A stretch of 64,000 nucleotides of DNA from Guillardia theta CCMP2712 (GCF_000315625.1 NW_005434638.1:251300-315299), one strand, 5' to 3'; positions 20,765 to 33,302 are shown, counted from the first letter of the stretch. Notes: generated by a model not told the origin, from the letters alone. Made by a program: numbers and translations.

Positions 20765-22602
20765 CTACGGGAGATCAGCCCCACCATGACAGCAGAAGCA
20801 TGGCTCACAGAGTAGCTGGTATGAGTCTCTGCACTGCTTCGGCGTGATGCCGATGAGTTCAGGAATGATCTGCACCGCGGTAAGGAGAAAAGCGCTGGCG
20901 AAGAGAAGCGGGAGAGAGAAGAGGCTTGAACAAAACCATGCATATTAAGGAAGAAAGGAGGAAGGAGAGAAGGAGGGATAAGGACGTGAGAGAAGGAGGG
21001 AGGAAGGGAGCAAGAAATTTCTACCTGTTGTCGTAACTCTGCACTTTTATACACGTAATGACTGTCCATATGGTACAAGTTGTCGACACCTGAAAGTGTT
21101 CAGCATCACATCAGAACAATCATAAATACCCATCCTCCAAAGTTTCCAATGGCTCCATCCATACACCACTTTGCACATACTCGTGGATTCACCTCCGCAT
21201 GCGACAACGCAACACAGCACAGCATCGCGTTCCATTCTTACTCATGACTTGGTCTCACCTCGTAGTGGAATCAAGTTCCCATCGTCATCATATAGGACCG
21301 AAACTGTCACCAGTGAACCATCAGCCTTGACCATCTACAATCCATCACATTTCACTTGAGATCCCTGAGCCCCCGTTGTAGATAAATCCGTTCTCAACAA
21401 GGAAGAGCTGCTTCGGCTCGCTGAACCTGCGCACATACCGCTTACTACATACAAGCAACATTTACAATGTTCGTACGTATCATCCTGCTCGTTCAGCAAG
21501 ATCGATTTGTGCTGGAACACCATCGCACGTCCTGCCCTCTCACCCTTCCACATTCCCAGCAACATCTCCTATCGATCCCCGTCACCAGCTTTCATGCATG
21601 CTCGGAAGCCTTACATCCGGAAGCATCGATTTCGCACCACTTGCTCTACTGAGCTCCTCCAAGTGACGACCAGCAAACCAATAATCAACTTCCTGCAGCG
21701 CGTGTCATGCTCAAGGGAACATCAGGGCATCTTAAACCTCGAACTCTCCCCCACCGTACCTGACGTAGAGAATTAGCGAAGAGAAAGGAGGAATGCAATG
21801 TTGACACGACACGGTGCACGGCATACAGGAGCAGGATCAAGAACACAAGGGATAAGAGGAGCAGGAGCAGGGGCAGGGGCAGGGGCAGGGGCAGAAGCAG
21901 TAGTCTGCCTTACATGATTTGTGCTTTCGCCCTGCCATTAGATGTTTTGCTGACCCAGGCCCAGTTTGGAATGAAGCGGAAAGCCATAAACTGTTCGACC
22001 GATCCCTAGCAATCAACAAGCGTGAGAAGGGCAGGGGCGAGAGGCTTACATGAGCCTCACATGATAAAGTTGCAATGCGATCCCATAGCGCTTGTGGAAG
22101 AAGGTCGTCAGAATACTGCCGTCCTCATCGTTCCCCGTGACCGCGTCCCACCATTCGCAGGGGTCATCAGTCCCTTGTACTACACTGCAAAGCGAGTCAG
22201 GACTAGAGTCGTAGTAAGAGCTCTCTGCAACCTCAACTTGTTGTGAGGTTAAAAAAGCACGTGTCTAAAGCATCTGCCATTCTCCTTGTTGACCTCTCTC
22301 CTAGTCTCAACATCTCCCATTGCATATCATGGAGCTACATATACCACCAAATACCTTCACGTTTGACTTAACTCCCTCTCCACTCCAGCCCCGTTACCTT
22401 CCTCAACTCTGGCCCATGAAAATTTCCTGCATCAATCTCCTTCTATCCTCTCCCTTCTTGTCTCCGCTCCCCCGGCCTCTCCTCCTTCATAGAGATCTTA
22501 CATGGCATTTTCTTTCTTGAGTCTTCTGCTTTCTCCTCTCATCACCTCGACGCCCATGATGAGAAGAACTAGCGCCGCCACGACGGCAGACCGACCCGCC
22601 AT
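20765..22602 (-). CDS. Secreted or ER-targeted protein of unknown family
   Basis: The start at 22602 gives a signal peptide (MAGRSAVVAALVLLIMGVEV). Exons that join with matching phase: 22602-22502, 22426-22398, 22224-22061, 21990-21914, 21759-21738, 21692-21615, then 21544 to about 21466. Further coding blocks lie near 21429-21365, 21340-21265, 21091-21026 and 20874-20765 (TAG). Recognisable stretches include DDPCEWWDAVTGNDEDGS, FMAFRFIPNWAWVSKTSNGR, EVDYWFAGRHLEELSRASG, GRAMVFQHKSILLNEQDD, LVTVSVLYDDDGNLIPLR and a Cys-rich C-terminus (LLCEPCFCCHGGADLP). The phase between the blocks at about 21466 and 21340 is unresolved. GRAMVFQH is faintly like the iron-binding end of 2-oxoglutarate oxygenases, too weak to call. 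Real gene; function unknown. Confidence 0.7.
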
Positions 22603-23549
22603 GGCTGAACCAACCACAAGAAGGGTGATTGTGCACTCAGTGTAGGTGGGGGTCCTTCCACTACCCCTGACTTCTCCATGAATTCGGGGTAATATATAAG
22701 GATGACTAGGGGGTGATACTCTTCCTTTACTGGGTACTCATTCCAAATGGGTAGGTCATGGAACCCCCTGGAGGAGGCCGCTGAGGTCAACCCACCCTTG
22801 CCTTCTCCCCTGTCAAGTACCGGTGTGTGACCAGTAATCAGAATTCCGGTAATAATCCGGCGATAATTAGTTGTCTTTCTTTTTTTATTTTACAGATTTT
22901 TTCTATCTTTTTGTTTTGCCTTGAACAGTGATGACTGGAGCATTTCGGCAGTGTACCCTACCCTACTAGTGTGCAAAGTGAGGGGCCATAACCGGTACTT
23001 TGACCAGGCTACATCTACTCGTGAGAGCGGCATTGGCCGGTGACCACCGGCGGGTGAGTCATGGCGGCCGTGAGTGGTGAAGTGGGGTAGGGGGTACTTT
23101 TATGGCCTATGGCACGGGGTTCATTCTGGGCTTTGAGGGGGGTCAGACGGTGCCAAGGTTGAGTGATCAGATCACCTTCCAGGGGTAGTGCAAGGACCCC
23201 ACCTACCCTGGTCCTGCTGCAGATCCAAGAATGTGACGTTAAACGGTCTCTGTCTACTACCCCACCGCTCCATTACCCTCATCAGTACCCTAGCTAGTCA
23301 GAGCCTCCCCTCAACAGGACCCTTGCAACCTCAATGATAAGTACGGGTACTTAACAATAAACTGAAAAGACCGGTGTTTAGTACCCCATTCCAGGGGTAC
23401 TAAGCAATGGGAATGTAGTACTCCATTCCAGGGGTACTACCAACATGGTGTAAGGGAGGACCCCTTCAGTGGTCAGAATCCGACCACCCTACCCCACCTC
23501 CTCATAGGAGAAGTTCCTCGGCGTCTCGCCAGCTCTTCCGCCGATCGCC
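22603..23549. other. Intergenic with repeated CTACCCCACC / GGGGTACT motifs
   Basis: No gene seen. The stretch is studded with ACCCTACCCT, GTGGGGTAGGGGGTACT, CTACTACCCCACC and ACCCTACCCCACC. CATTCCAGGGGTACTA occurs twice, at 23388 and 23425. It lies directly upstream of the gene at 23550 and may be its promoter; the same motif class flanks the palindrome genes at 48.3 and 51.7 kb. Confidence 0.5.
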
Positions 23550-24153
23550 ATGCCCATGCCACTCCCTGTTTCCTCTGGAATGTACGCCACCGGTGCCCCC
23601 TTCGGCTCCATCACCCAGCAGGTGAGAAGAACCTCCTCTATCTCTTCGCATCTCCACATTTTGTTATCTTTCCATGTGTAAAGCTTGACATGTCTCTCGC
23701 TCTTCTTTCCTCTCCAATGTTTTGCACGTGTCCGAGCGTGATATGTCGGGTTGGCACATGAGTCTATTTGAGTTTTGTAATCGGATGACTTGCAATCATT
23801 CATAATCATTTCTCCTATTTGGTGGACCTTCATTTTGACCCGGTCAGGGGTAATGTACACTGACTGTCATTTTTAGCAGATGTACACCTCTGGAACTCAG
23901 ATGTCTTACACCAACTACCCCATTGTGAACTCTGGCAACGTGAGTTGATTCTTTACACAAGGATTGCCTCTGATTTTTGTTGCAGCCCATCCAGGAGGCC
24001 GAGGTCGGAGCGCCAGGCACCCCCCTCACCTTCGAACTCTGCGAGAGGTTGGGTCTTCCTCAGGGAACTCTCTGGGGCAACAACGCTAGCGCTACCATGG
24101 CTGCCCCCGCCCCCACCGCAACCGGCTTCCTCCTCCCCGGCAAGGTTGCATGA
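23550..24153 (+). CDS. Small Pro/Gly-rich protein, 99 residues, unknown
   Basis: Three exons (23550-23621, 23880-23939, 23986-24153; TGA) are separated by good GT-AG introns in phase 0. The protein starts MPMPLPVSSGMYATGAPFGS, continues with a Tyr/Ser/Thr stretch (MYTSGTQMSYTNYPIVNSG) and ends in a more ordered part (TPLTFELCERLGLPQGTLWG) with an Ala/Pro tail. An upstream extension is possible because the frame stays open to an AG at 23508. The family is unknown. Confidence 0.6.
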
Positions 24154-24431
24154 AGAGTTATATAGTTTGAAGATGACATGTAGCTAAAATGATTAAACCC
24201 CGACTAAAAGATGCGCACATGGCAGATTCCACTCTGTGTTTTGCTGCTTGTACTCGATCATTCGTACCGGTTTCGCAATATTTAGGAACAGATAGAAGAG
24301 AAGATTTTGCTCATCACTCAAAATTCTCTGTAATGTCTGCGCTGTCTGCTTTTCTGGTAGGTAACTTAATTTTCATCGGCCGCCACGGAGGAGTGGGAAG
24401 GGCCGCCGTAGACGTACCTTAGCAAATTGAG

Positions 24432-25394
24432 TCATACCACTTTCTCATACGACTGTAGAACAAACCCGTAAGGGACATAGTCGGAGTCCGAGAAATCGGC
24501 GATGCTAAGGGGCTGGAAAACCAAGTGTCAACGGCCACGAACTTTGTAAGACGGTCTTACCTCTCCGTTGTGCCAAGCAGCAGGGTCAGCAGCGTTCTTT
24601 CCTCCACGGTTGCCTAACAGAGAAAGGAAGTAGAGAAGCAGACGTCAGTCTGCAACGCTCTTCACACAAACATCCTTACCCCAGAAGACATTGGTTCCAG
24701 CAAGAGCAGGATCCCAGCCCATGGCATCATTGACAGTCTCGTCGGGCAGAATCTTCGTTCAGGCTGTCACTTGTACAGGTGTGCAAGGAATTTCACCAAA
24801 CCTCGGTATCCTCCCCATCATGCAAAGTGGTGTCGTAGTAGCCAGTCCATCCGTTGGAAGCGGTCACAGACCCTCGTCCCTTGAAGGCGTAGCCGACTTC
24901 ATGGAAAGGTCATGACAACGGAGCATAGTTCACTAGTTGAACTTTCACACCTGATGGGTCGCTCTGATCCTCCCAGGCACCTCCGTTGGTGGGAAGAACC
25001 TGTAGCGACTTTAGTTGCCCACCAAGAGGGGAAATGGTGCAAGGGGAACATACGGTATCGATGTCCTGCCAAGCTTGATCTGGGCTGTACCAAATGTTTT
25101 TGAGAGCGGCCGGGTCAGCGTTGGAGTCCAATGGTCTTCCACTCTCAAGGTACTTGGCAGCATCGGAGCTTCCCAAGATGACGGGGCCTTTGAAACATAC
25201 CTCAACTCAAGGTTCAAGAATCATTTGCTAAACTCACCTTGGTTGTTTCTTTGCCCCATAATTGTAACCACAGCCAAAGTGCCCAAGATCGCACTCGCCG
25301 AGACGATGAACCTTACAGTGGCAGCACGGCGAGATCTTGAAACAAACCTTCCACCTGCCTCGGGCAAGGAGCCATAATCCGAAATGGTCACCAT
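24432..25394 (-). CDS. Single-pass membrane protein of unknown family, 213 residues
   Basis: Seven exons join in perfect phase: 25394-25238, 25187-25054, 24999-24951, 24896-24802, 24752-24680, 24613-24561, 24512-24432 (TGA). Residues 26-46 form one hydrophobic helix after a basic patch (RSRRAATVRFIVSASAILGT). The remainder is hydrophilic and aromatic-rich: AALKNIWYSPDQAWQDID, VTASNGWTGYYDTTLHDG, MGWDPALAGTNVFWGN and a Tyr-rich end (DSDYVPYGFVLQSYEKVV). Trp/Gly motifs resemble a repeated short fold, but I know no matching family. The third intron (24950-24897) must be removed to avoid an in-frame TGA. The neighbouring small protein shares a loose 'T.WGN' motif, which may be chance. Confidence 0.75.
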
Positions 25395-26079
25395 CTCACT
25401 GAAAAGAAAAGTTTGATCAGGGCAACCAACCTAATCAAATGAGGGGGAATCCAAAGCTGAATTTAATGGATCAAGGAGAAAGTCTCTAATGTGTGATAGA
25501 TAGTTTGCACCGTCTCGAGAGCCATACAGACACCTGAAAACTATGCTGAAACTCTTCCGAGTTCGAAGTTCCTGGTCCATGCCTACTCTTTGCCCTCATT
25601 TGCTTCCATCATCCATTGCAATTGAAATACTCAGGGCTGTCTGTTGCAAAGGTACGGCTATCATGTTGAAACATCAAGCGAGTCGCTCCTGTTATTCCTC
25701 TCCTCTCCTCTCCTCTCCTCTCCTCTCCTCAGCCTCCTCTCCTCTCCTCTCCTCTCCTCTCCTCTCCTCTCCTCTCCTCAGCCTCTTCTTCTCTCCTCTG
25801 TTCTCTTCTTTCTTCTGTTCTCCTGCTCTGCTGTGCCCTGCTCTCTCCTCCTCTCCTCCATGCGTCTTAAGTTTCCAGCCTCATTGACGCGAAGAGCCAT
25901 TGCATCACCTGAGCCCGCCCGCCCTTCCAGTGCTGTGAAAAATAGGACAGCAATTTTGATATTCTATGTGATTTATTAGATCAAATAATGATTTTTCGAA
26001 TTCTGTCCTCAAATCTCACCTATGTATTTGATGGGGCAGACTTGTTGAAGATGCGGCCGCACAGCGACAGACCTAAAAG
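25395..26079. other. Intergenic with CTCCT microsatellite
   Basis: Upstream region shared by the divergent membrane-protein gene and the THUMPD1 gene. 25697-25790 is a CTCCT array interrupted by AGCCTC. The rest shows no gene. Confidence 0.6.
25697..25790. repeat. (CTCCT)n microsatellite
   Basis: Two blocks of CTCCT units split by CAGCCTC, the same unit as the array at 13.0 kb. Confidence 0.9.
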
Positions 26080-27763
26080 ATGGCTGAAGACGAACAGCCG
26101 AACAAGCGGAGAAAAGTGAGTGAGGAGGAGAGAGAGAGGAGAGAGAGAGAGAGAGGAAAAGAGGAGGGGAGAGGAGGGGAAGGGGAAGGGGAAGGAAGGG
26201 GGGAGAAGAAGCGGAGGGAGGGCAAGGTGTGGACAGGGAGGAATTGATAGATGAGAAATCACAGAAAAGAAGAGAAAGATAACAAGATCTAACCCATCAC
26301 ACAAGGGGGATACAAGGAGTGGAATTAAGGAAATGTTCATCAGACACAGCTGAAGTGATGCTTGAGGAAACACAGTGATGGTGAACCAATGTAGGACAAC
26401 CAAGGAGTTAAAAACATCCCTGCCCATCGTGGAGCTTTCAAGAGACATCTGCGGAAGCACACCCTGCTGTAACCAATGGCAGAGGGATACCAGATGTCCT
26501 GACGCTGCTAAAGGTTCCAGCGCGAAGGGGGTGAATTATCGCCAGCTTTCCTGGTGACCTGCGATCAAGGCAAAGAAGCAAGGTTTAGATCACGATGGGA
26601 GTAATTGCAGATCAGTGTGACAAGGTCTCAGGTGCATCCAGTCAGCGGTGGAAGTGATCAAAAATGGAATCAAAGCTCTCGGAGGCGAAAGAGGCAACAG
26701 GTACAGGAGTCGGGCTGTCCTGGGATGGCGGCTGCTGAGGAGCATGCAGCTCAACGGAGGCAGGAGGATCCGACCACGCGGAGAATTCGCTAGAAAGCAG
26801 CGAGGATGCTGCGAAGCCTGCGACATCTAAGAGGACGAGAGGAGCAGAGGATTCAAAAGATAGTCCGGAGGAATCGAGCCAAGGACAAGGCAAGCAATCC
26901 GGCAAAGAGGAGGACACATGGGTTTGCGATGCTGGATGCAATGGAGTGGTAAGAAGGAGAGGGCAAGAGATTCTTCTTGATGTGTTTGCTCAGGCATGTG
27001 TCACCATAGAAAGGAAAGGAATAGATCCCGTCGCTATACTCGAGTATCTGTATCCTCCTTCTCCTTTCTCTCTCTCTATCGCTGAGCTCGCCTGTAGCTG
27101 GGAGCATGTGAAGAAGTTGTCCGAGAGCCACAAAGTACGTGCAAGTTTGATCCTCCTCCTCCTGATTGTCCTAGGAGGAGCTTCACAAATTCATCCGGCA
27201 ACACAAGTTTTGTTATCGCTTCATTCCTCTGCAGGTTCTCGTCGCTCCTCTTCCTCCTCGATTGATCGATGAGTTTCTGGCCTGCAGAGGTTCTGCCGAG
27301 CTACGATGGACGACATCAGCTCGCTCACGACCGCATTCTTGAAGCTCGAGCTCGAGAAGATGGAGTCGACTTCCTTTTCGGTGAGATAGAGACGAAGCCG
27401 CACCAGGGTTTGAAAGGGAATTCATTTACAGATCATATGTGATGTCAGGAGCTGCAACTCGCTGAAGAAATCGGAAATCATCGAGAAAGTAGCCTTGCAG
27501 AACCTTCCTTCTCAACATTGAGCACGTATTAGATCGCCAAGGAGATCCCTGAAAAGCACAAGGTCCAGCTTTACAAGCCGGTCCGTCAACTCGCTCTCCG
27601 ATCTCTCAGCTGACTTGCCATGGACAGGAAGTCGTCATTGTTGTACAGGTCGCCGAAGCTTCAACCATCTGCTCTGAATGTCCATCAGGTCATCAAGTCT
27701 GCCTGCGGCATGTCGGTAGTCAAGGATGCTGCTCGCTTCCTCAAGAGCCAGTCAGGCAACTGA
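26080..27763 (+). CDS. THUMPD1: THUMP-domain tRNA acetylation adaptor (THUMPD1/Tan1)
   Basis: Twelve exons join in phase: 26080-26115, 26521-26582, 26632-26700, 26750-26948, 26994-27049, 27098-27134, 27175-27234, 27288-27380, 27432-27488, 27533-27580, 27628-27648, 27689-27763 (TGA), 270 residues. N-terminal MAEDEQPNKRRK is followed by the family's FLVTCDQGKEARCIQ block, an acidic Ser-rich insert (residues about 60-115), ACVTIERKGIDPVAIL, HKFCYRFIPLQRFCRATMDD and the THUMP core CNSLKKSEIIEKIAKEIP, EVVIVVQ, VIKSACGMSVVKDAARFLK. THUMPD1/Tan1 binds tRNA through THUMP and helps the NAT10/Kre33 acetyltransferase place N4-acetylcytidine at position 12 of tRNA-Ser and tRNA-Leu. The insert is longer than usual. 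Intron 1 (about 405 bases) is the only long one. Confidence 0.9.
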
Positions 27764-27983
27764 GGCACTTGCTTGCAGGCTGACTGTCGCTGCAGGAGAT
27801 CTTCCTTCAATCTCCTCCAGTACGCCCAGTCTCTCCTCGGGGGAGAGGAGGTTCCTTCTACCCAGGAATCGACATGACGAGAAATTTCCTCCTCAAGCTG
27901 CTCACTTATCGTTACCTTGACTTGCTTTTCACGCCATAACATTGTCATTACTCGAGGATTTCACGGTGTCTTCGCCCTCGCTG

Positions 27984-30625
27984 TCAAATCCGATTGCAGA
28001 AGAAGTTGTCAGGATGGTAAGCGCGGATGTCGTAGAAGAAAGGGTGCTGCAGCGCTTCCTCCGGTGTGATGCGCAGCATTGGATCAATCTGCCCCATCAT
28101 CATCATCTCGACATCCCTTCACGCCTCATCGCTCACCTCCAGCATGTGCGACACGAGATCCCGGAAGTCTCTGTGCTCCGGTAGGATGCGATCGCTCAAC
28201 GGCCACACTCGCATTACTGATTCACGCTGCGCCTGCGACTGAGGGACCGTCAAGTCGAGGAGGAAGAGAGGAGGGGGAGAAGGGAAAGAGCAGCACAGCA
28301 GCCATCGCGCGCAATAGAGAGGAGCATACCTGTGCCATCATCGGCCAGTTCAATTTCTGACCCCCGTCAAACATTTCTGCCACACTGAGCTGAAGTCAGT
28401 TCCCAATATGCCGGGCTGGAGGCGAACCTGTTGCCGAGCGGGATCCGCCGGACCATGTGGCAGGGAATGCGACCCGCGACCCTGAGGCAGAAGAAGAGGC
28501 TCAGAGGAGTCGGAGAGAGCGGGAGGGAGACCTTTGGATCATGGCCAGGTGCTGGAGGGTGTCGTGAGTGTTGAACGTGAGTTGGCCCTCATACAGCTCC
28601 TGCGAGCAGGTGAGAGGCGCTAGGTGGACGAGGCGGGTCGACCAGGAGGATGCAACCGACGCTCCACATGTCACAGGGGAAATTCCAACTCAGACCCAGG
28701 ATGACCTGGCGGAGTTTCAACGTCAGTCACTCCCCCCTCCTCCCCTCCCTCTCCGCCACTGAACCTCGGGGGCCCTGTAGTGTCTCGTTTGAATCAGCTC
28801 ACTGTGATGGTCCATCTCCCATGTCGCTCCGCCGAAATCGATCAGCTTCATCGAAAGATTTCAGCGAAGGTTCAATACAGGAACAAGGAGGAGGAGGAGG
28901 AGGAGGAGGAGGAGGAGGAGGAGGGGGGCGCAGAAGAGGGGGAAGGGAGGAGGGGGATAACCTTGATCGACACAGAAGCATCATCCAGCGTCATGGCCTC
29001 TGAGCCAAGGAGGATGTTCTGACACAATCAGTCACATGGACAATGATGGCACCAAGTGCCATGAGACCTCTGTCTTCAAGTCCGTGTGGATGAGGCGGAT
29101 AGTCCGCAAGAATGCAAGAGCCTCGCAAAGCTGTCTTGCTACTTGCCAGATCACTGACATCTGAAGGACAAGACACGTTAGGAATCGCCTCCCAATTGCT
29201 ATGAACTTCTCACCCTAGGCGCTCGCCCTTCATGTCTCATCTTCTTCAAGGCATGATACAAGCTATTTCCAAGAATTTCGGTCACGATGCAGAGGTGCCT
29301 GGATGCAAAAGTCACTCTCGGATGGAAATAGTTCCCATTGGGAGTCACCCATGATAATGGAAGTATTTGTATAACTTGACACAAAACCTGCAGGAAAAGT
29401 GACTTCATCCGAAGAAGTGAAGAGGATTTTGACCTCCCCGAGCGGTCGAATGTGGCAAGTTTGTCAAGGACCGCGACTTCATACTCAGCATCTTCAGATC
29501 TAAAGGTCATTTCTCAAGAGAGATGCGAGGACCTTGGACAACCTTGAACGTAGACAGGTACCCGACGAACAACCTTGAGAGCAATGTAATGTTGCCACTT
29601 GTTATCCCACGCCTGTATTGATTGAATGAGTCTGTGAAGAAGAAGCATCTAAATACTTTGAATACTGTTCCGAATGTTCCCTTGTCAATCAAGTTTGCAA
29701 TATCAAAGCGGTCCAGTGATGTTATGTTCGCCAGGATGTGTCTGTTCATTGGTGTTACGCTCGCCTGGAAGGAGAAGGTTTCTCACCCATCCGAATCAAC
29801 TGGAGGGGGCGATCGTACGCTGCTCCTTGCGAGTGCTGCGAGAACAGTAAGAGGCCAAGTAGTGCAATCATAGTTGTCAACCGAACGAAGGCTGTCTTGT
29901 TGAAGACAAAGTACTCTAAAGTAAACATGGAATAAGATCCAATGGAGAAAAACGACAAACAGTGAGAGATTTCTGAACACCTGTTCATGATTGAGAGAGC
30001 TCCTGCTATCTCCAATTCTGGAGTTTTCTGCTGAATCCATCGCTCGTGCATCTGCCAGTTGCTTTGCTTCACGCTTTTCCGAAATAATGTTTCTAGATCG
30101 CGGTGTTCCACTCGCTCGAGAAGTCGGCGCACTGCAACACAGTAAGACCTAAACAATTGCAGAAGTACACTCAGGATTTTACCTCGCGTATCCACATCTG
30201 GCATTGAAAGATGGTTTGCTCTTCAGGTTCATTCCTTTCCTAGCAGAGAATGTGTTCGCTCTGGCTCCATTGTCGTATATGCTCGCGCCATAGCCGTACG
30301 GAGGATCGAAGATTGGAGTGTTCCTGGCTTCCCCCGTGGGGCAATCGTCTCCTCTAGCTCGTTGATATCCATTTCCATCGAAGATTAACGAGCCAGATTC
30401 GCCAAAGTTGCTTTGAGGAGAATATTGAGCAATGCCTGGATTAAGGCCAGATGTTGTCGAGCAATCTTCTTGGCGTCTGTACCGTGATTGAATGAAAAAC
30501 AACATCCCTTTTCGGTGAGCCCTCGAGGTTTCGGTGCACCCACTCGAAAGAAGAGTGAAGGCGAAAAAGACCACAAAGGGCTTCATTTCCCTTCTGTTGC
30601 CCAACATTCGGATTCCAACAACCAA
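27984..30625 (-). CDS. CLK/LAMMER-type dual-specificity protein kinase
   Basis: Minus-strand gene, stop TGA at 27984-27986. Kinase landmarks in order: glycine loop [12 protein letters not shown] (about 29670), ALKVV lysine (about 29590), [13 protein letters not shown] hinge (about 29280), catalytic loop HTDLKTENILL (29090, across an intron), [10 protein letters not shown] (28840), [37 protein letters not shown] (28550) and EEALQHPFF (28060). HTDLK and TRHYRAPEV are diagnostic of the CLK/LAMMER family, which phosphorylates SR splicing factors. The signature EHLAMMERILG is degenerate here. The long Ser/Arg-rich N-terminal region joins through phase-matched introns (45 bases before HILANIT). The start is uncertain: the frame from 30625 includes a hydrophobic stretch ([14 protein letters not shown]) that may be a leader or noncoding. 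Confidence 0.88.
28886..28945. repeat. GGA-rich tract in a kinase-gene intron
   Basis: Plus-strand GAGGAGGAGG run between the exons coding ASVSIK and LIDFGG. It yields spurious Glu- or Gly-rich frames. Confidence 0.85.
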
Positions 30626-31708
30626 CAGGTTCCAAAACTTAGCTAGACCATCCGGCTTTCCACCATTTGGGAGATTTCTTGAAGGGAAAGACTCGGCTGC
30701 TGTCAGAGAGGCATTTCATACTGGCAAAAGCTGAAAAACAGTCAGAAACATTTCAAAAACATAGTCCTGGATTGTAATTATGTGTTTTGCGGACAAGTTC
30801 CATCAAACAAAGAAGAGAGAATGTGAGGGTTACGATTTGATATCACAGGCGAGTTCATGTAGCAAAGTTGTCACATCGTTGATGAGCTTGTGCCTCGTGG
30901 TAAAGAGCGACAAGCAACTAGTCATTAACTTCTACTATATTTGAGATGTGTGAGTGTGTGAGAGTAAGGCTTATGAGATGTGGAGCGAGTAAAGCTATGG
31001 AATATGAACTAAGAGCACTAGGAGTTATACAGGATGTCTTCCTCCACCCCCTCCCCCCCCCCCCCCGCCCCCCCCATCTTCCTGTTCCCTGATCTTTGCT
31101 ATGGGGTTTATCAATTGCAGGGGGTAACCCCTGACCAGCCCCTGGCCTTCAGAAACAAGCAGCGAGATCAAACCTATGGCTCACAAATGTGTACAGGATA
31201 TGTTGTCACAAGGAGAGATGGAAAGGTAGTCAGGAGAATGAATTTTAGGGAGGGTGAATGGGAAGGAGGCAGCCGGGAAGGCGGAGGCGGGGATGGTTGA
31301 AGGAGAGTAGAGAATTACAAGCAGTAGAGGCGGGGACTGAGGGATGCAATGAAACGAAACAGAAAAGAGTTTAGCTTACAGCAGTGAACGAGAGGAAGGA
31401 AAAGAGATTTTTATGGCGGGGGTTGTCAGGAAGCGCTCGAGAAAGGAAATGAAGACAGGGGAGGGGAGGTTAGATTAACATGTGTTGATACTGGTGAAGG
31501 AAAGGCAGAAAAGCAGGAAAAGAGGTTCTGATATTGTGCGCTATGTCCTGCTGACCTCTTATCTTGTGACCTACTGATGACTGCTGCTGCGTCATGACGG
31601 TACATGCCGCGGCAGTCCTGTTATGACCCTCCCACATTATGCTGTACCTCAACTTTGAAACTATCCGGGAAGGTATCCGCAGGTATCCGTGAAGTTATCC
31701 ATACAGTG

Positions 31709-31812
31709 ACAGGCCCGGGCCCGGCCCGGCGCCGCCGGGCACCGGGCGCCGCCGCGGGCGCTGAGCCTCTCCGCTTAGGCCGCGGCGGCGCCCGGGCGCT
31801 GACCTCTCCGCT
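31709..31812. repeat. GC-rich self-complementary island
   Basis: Almost only G and C, with CCCGGGCCCGG, CGCCGCCGGGC and a near duplicate of GGGCGCTGACCTCTCCGCT. Similar islands occur at 5851, 46597 and 53398; all sit in intergenic DNA. Confidence 0.7.
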
Positions 31813-32559
31813 CGAGTCACTGATGTCGGGCCTTGAACGGTGCTGTATAGGGGAAGCCGTACCACACACGTCATCAGTAGGCCGATAGTAAGACGGTCTG
31901 CAGCCCGAGATTGGCAGAGTCACAGAACTTGATCAGCCTTCAGTGAACGGTTGAACCGTCGGGTGTGGGGCAGTAGGGGCCCGGGAACCGGGGGGCCCCG
32001 GCCCTAATGATTGGCCGACTCGATCGGAACTGTGGGGCAGTCACGGTGACAGTGGCTGGAAGTCACTGCTAGTGAGCCTCAGTTCAAGTTTCATAAACAA
32101 TGCATAATTGATCAAGGCAACGATGCATTTGAATCATGAGGGATGACGCGTGTTTGTTGAACACGTCAAAGCCCATCAACGTAGATATAAATTGTACCCA
32201 TGCTTTTACTCTAAATTACAACCAATGCAAAGAAACTCGAATTGAATTATGCCCAGCTCTGTCCGATACATCGGCCAAGGTGTTTTTCATGGACATTGTT
32301 TGCAGGCTCGTCCTTCTTCCCTGTGCTGATTGACGTTTCAGAATGAGAGCAGAAGTGGATGAAGATGGAATTCGAGTCAAAGAGAGTTCATGGCATACGA
32401 CACAAGCTCTCGAATGTACCACAGTTCACGGAGATCACATGGAGGCACAAACATGCAATCAGATCGTGGATCTGTCGTGATTTGTCGCACCATTGGAGAA
32501 GCATGGCAGGGTCAAGAAAACCACCCGTCTTGCTGTGACAAAATAGTGCAAAATGCGAA

Positions 32560-32625
32560 ACTATGATCACATCATTATGATCACATCACGAAATTATGAT
32601 CACATCATGAAATTATGATCAAACG
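32560..32625. repeat. Short tandem repeat, ATTATGATCACATCA unit
   Basis: Three imperfect units of about 22 bases (ATTATGATCACATCAYGAAA) in noncoding sequence. Confidence 0.8.
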
Positions 32626-33302
32626 GCATAAGATCGAATATAAGCTTTGACAAAAGAGTTTGTCATACCTGGTGATCTGAATAGTTCAGCTTCCTTCGTC
32701 CACAAGAATCTGGTGACAACACACGAAATGTAAGCATTGTACCCAAACGGGGTTGGTTCTCAAATTGGTGAGGCAAATGTGCTTCAGTCTATGTGAGAAT
32801 TCTTTCTTCAGGTTTATAAGTTCAGAATCAAAGTTTTTTTTAGTGATTGAAGACATCAAAAGCACGTGTCCACCATGGGAACAGGTTTGTGTAATGCAAA
32901 CATCAATCATCATATCCCCAGCATACTCCTCCACCCCCCGACTTTCACGTGTCACTCACCAGTGTGCTTCCCGAGGAAGCATCTTCGGCACGCGCAGTGG
33001 AATGTCCACCCTACCCCTTAACTTTGAGTAAAGAAGTGGCACCCCGGGGAATATGGCACCTACTACGACCCCCGGATCCTATTCATTACCCTGCAAACCC
33101 TACTCCCCCTACCCCTTTTCCTAGTCCCCCTAGGACCCGCCGCCTAGGACCGGATCACTCTGGCCCGCCCCGGGCCCGGTAATGCCCGTGGCGTTCAACG
33201 GTTATCCGGGATGGCGGCGCTCCGCATCATCACTGAGTTTCAAGCAAAAACCTATCGAGGTAACTTTTGGAGTCCTTCAACTCAAAGTTAAGTTAAAAAT
33301 CC

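Noticed and set aside
24897-24950. In-frame TGA in the unknown membrane protein, possible selenocysteine
   Set aside because: A 54-base GT-AG intron in phase 1 removes the TGA and gives a smooth reading frame (DPS then VGYAFKG), so no recoding is needed.
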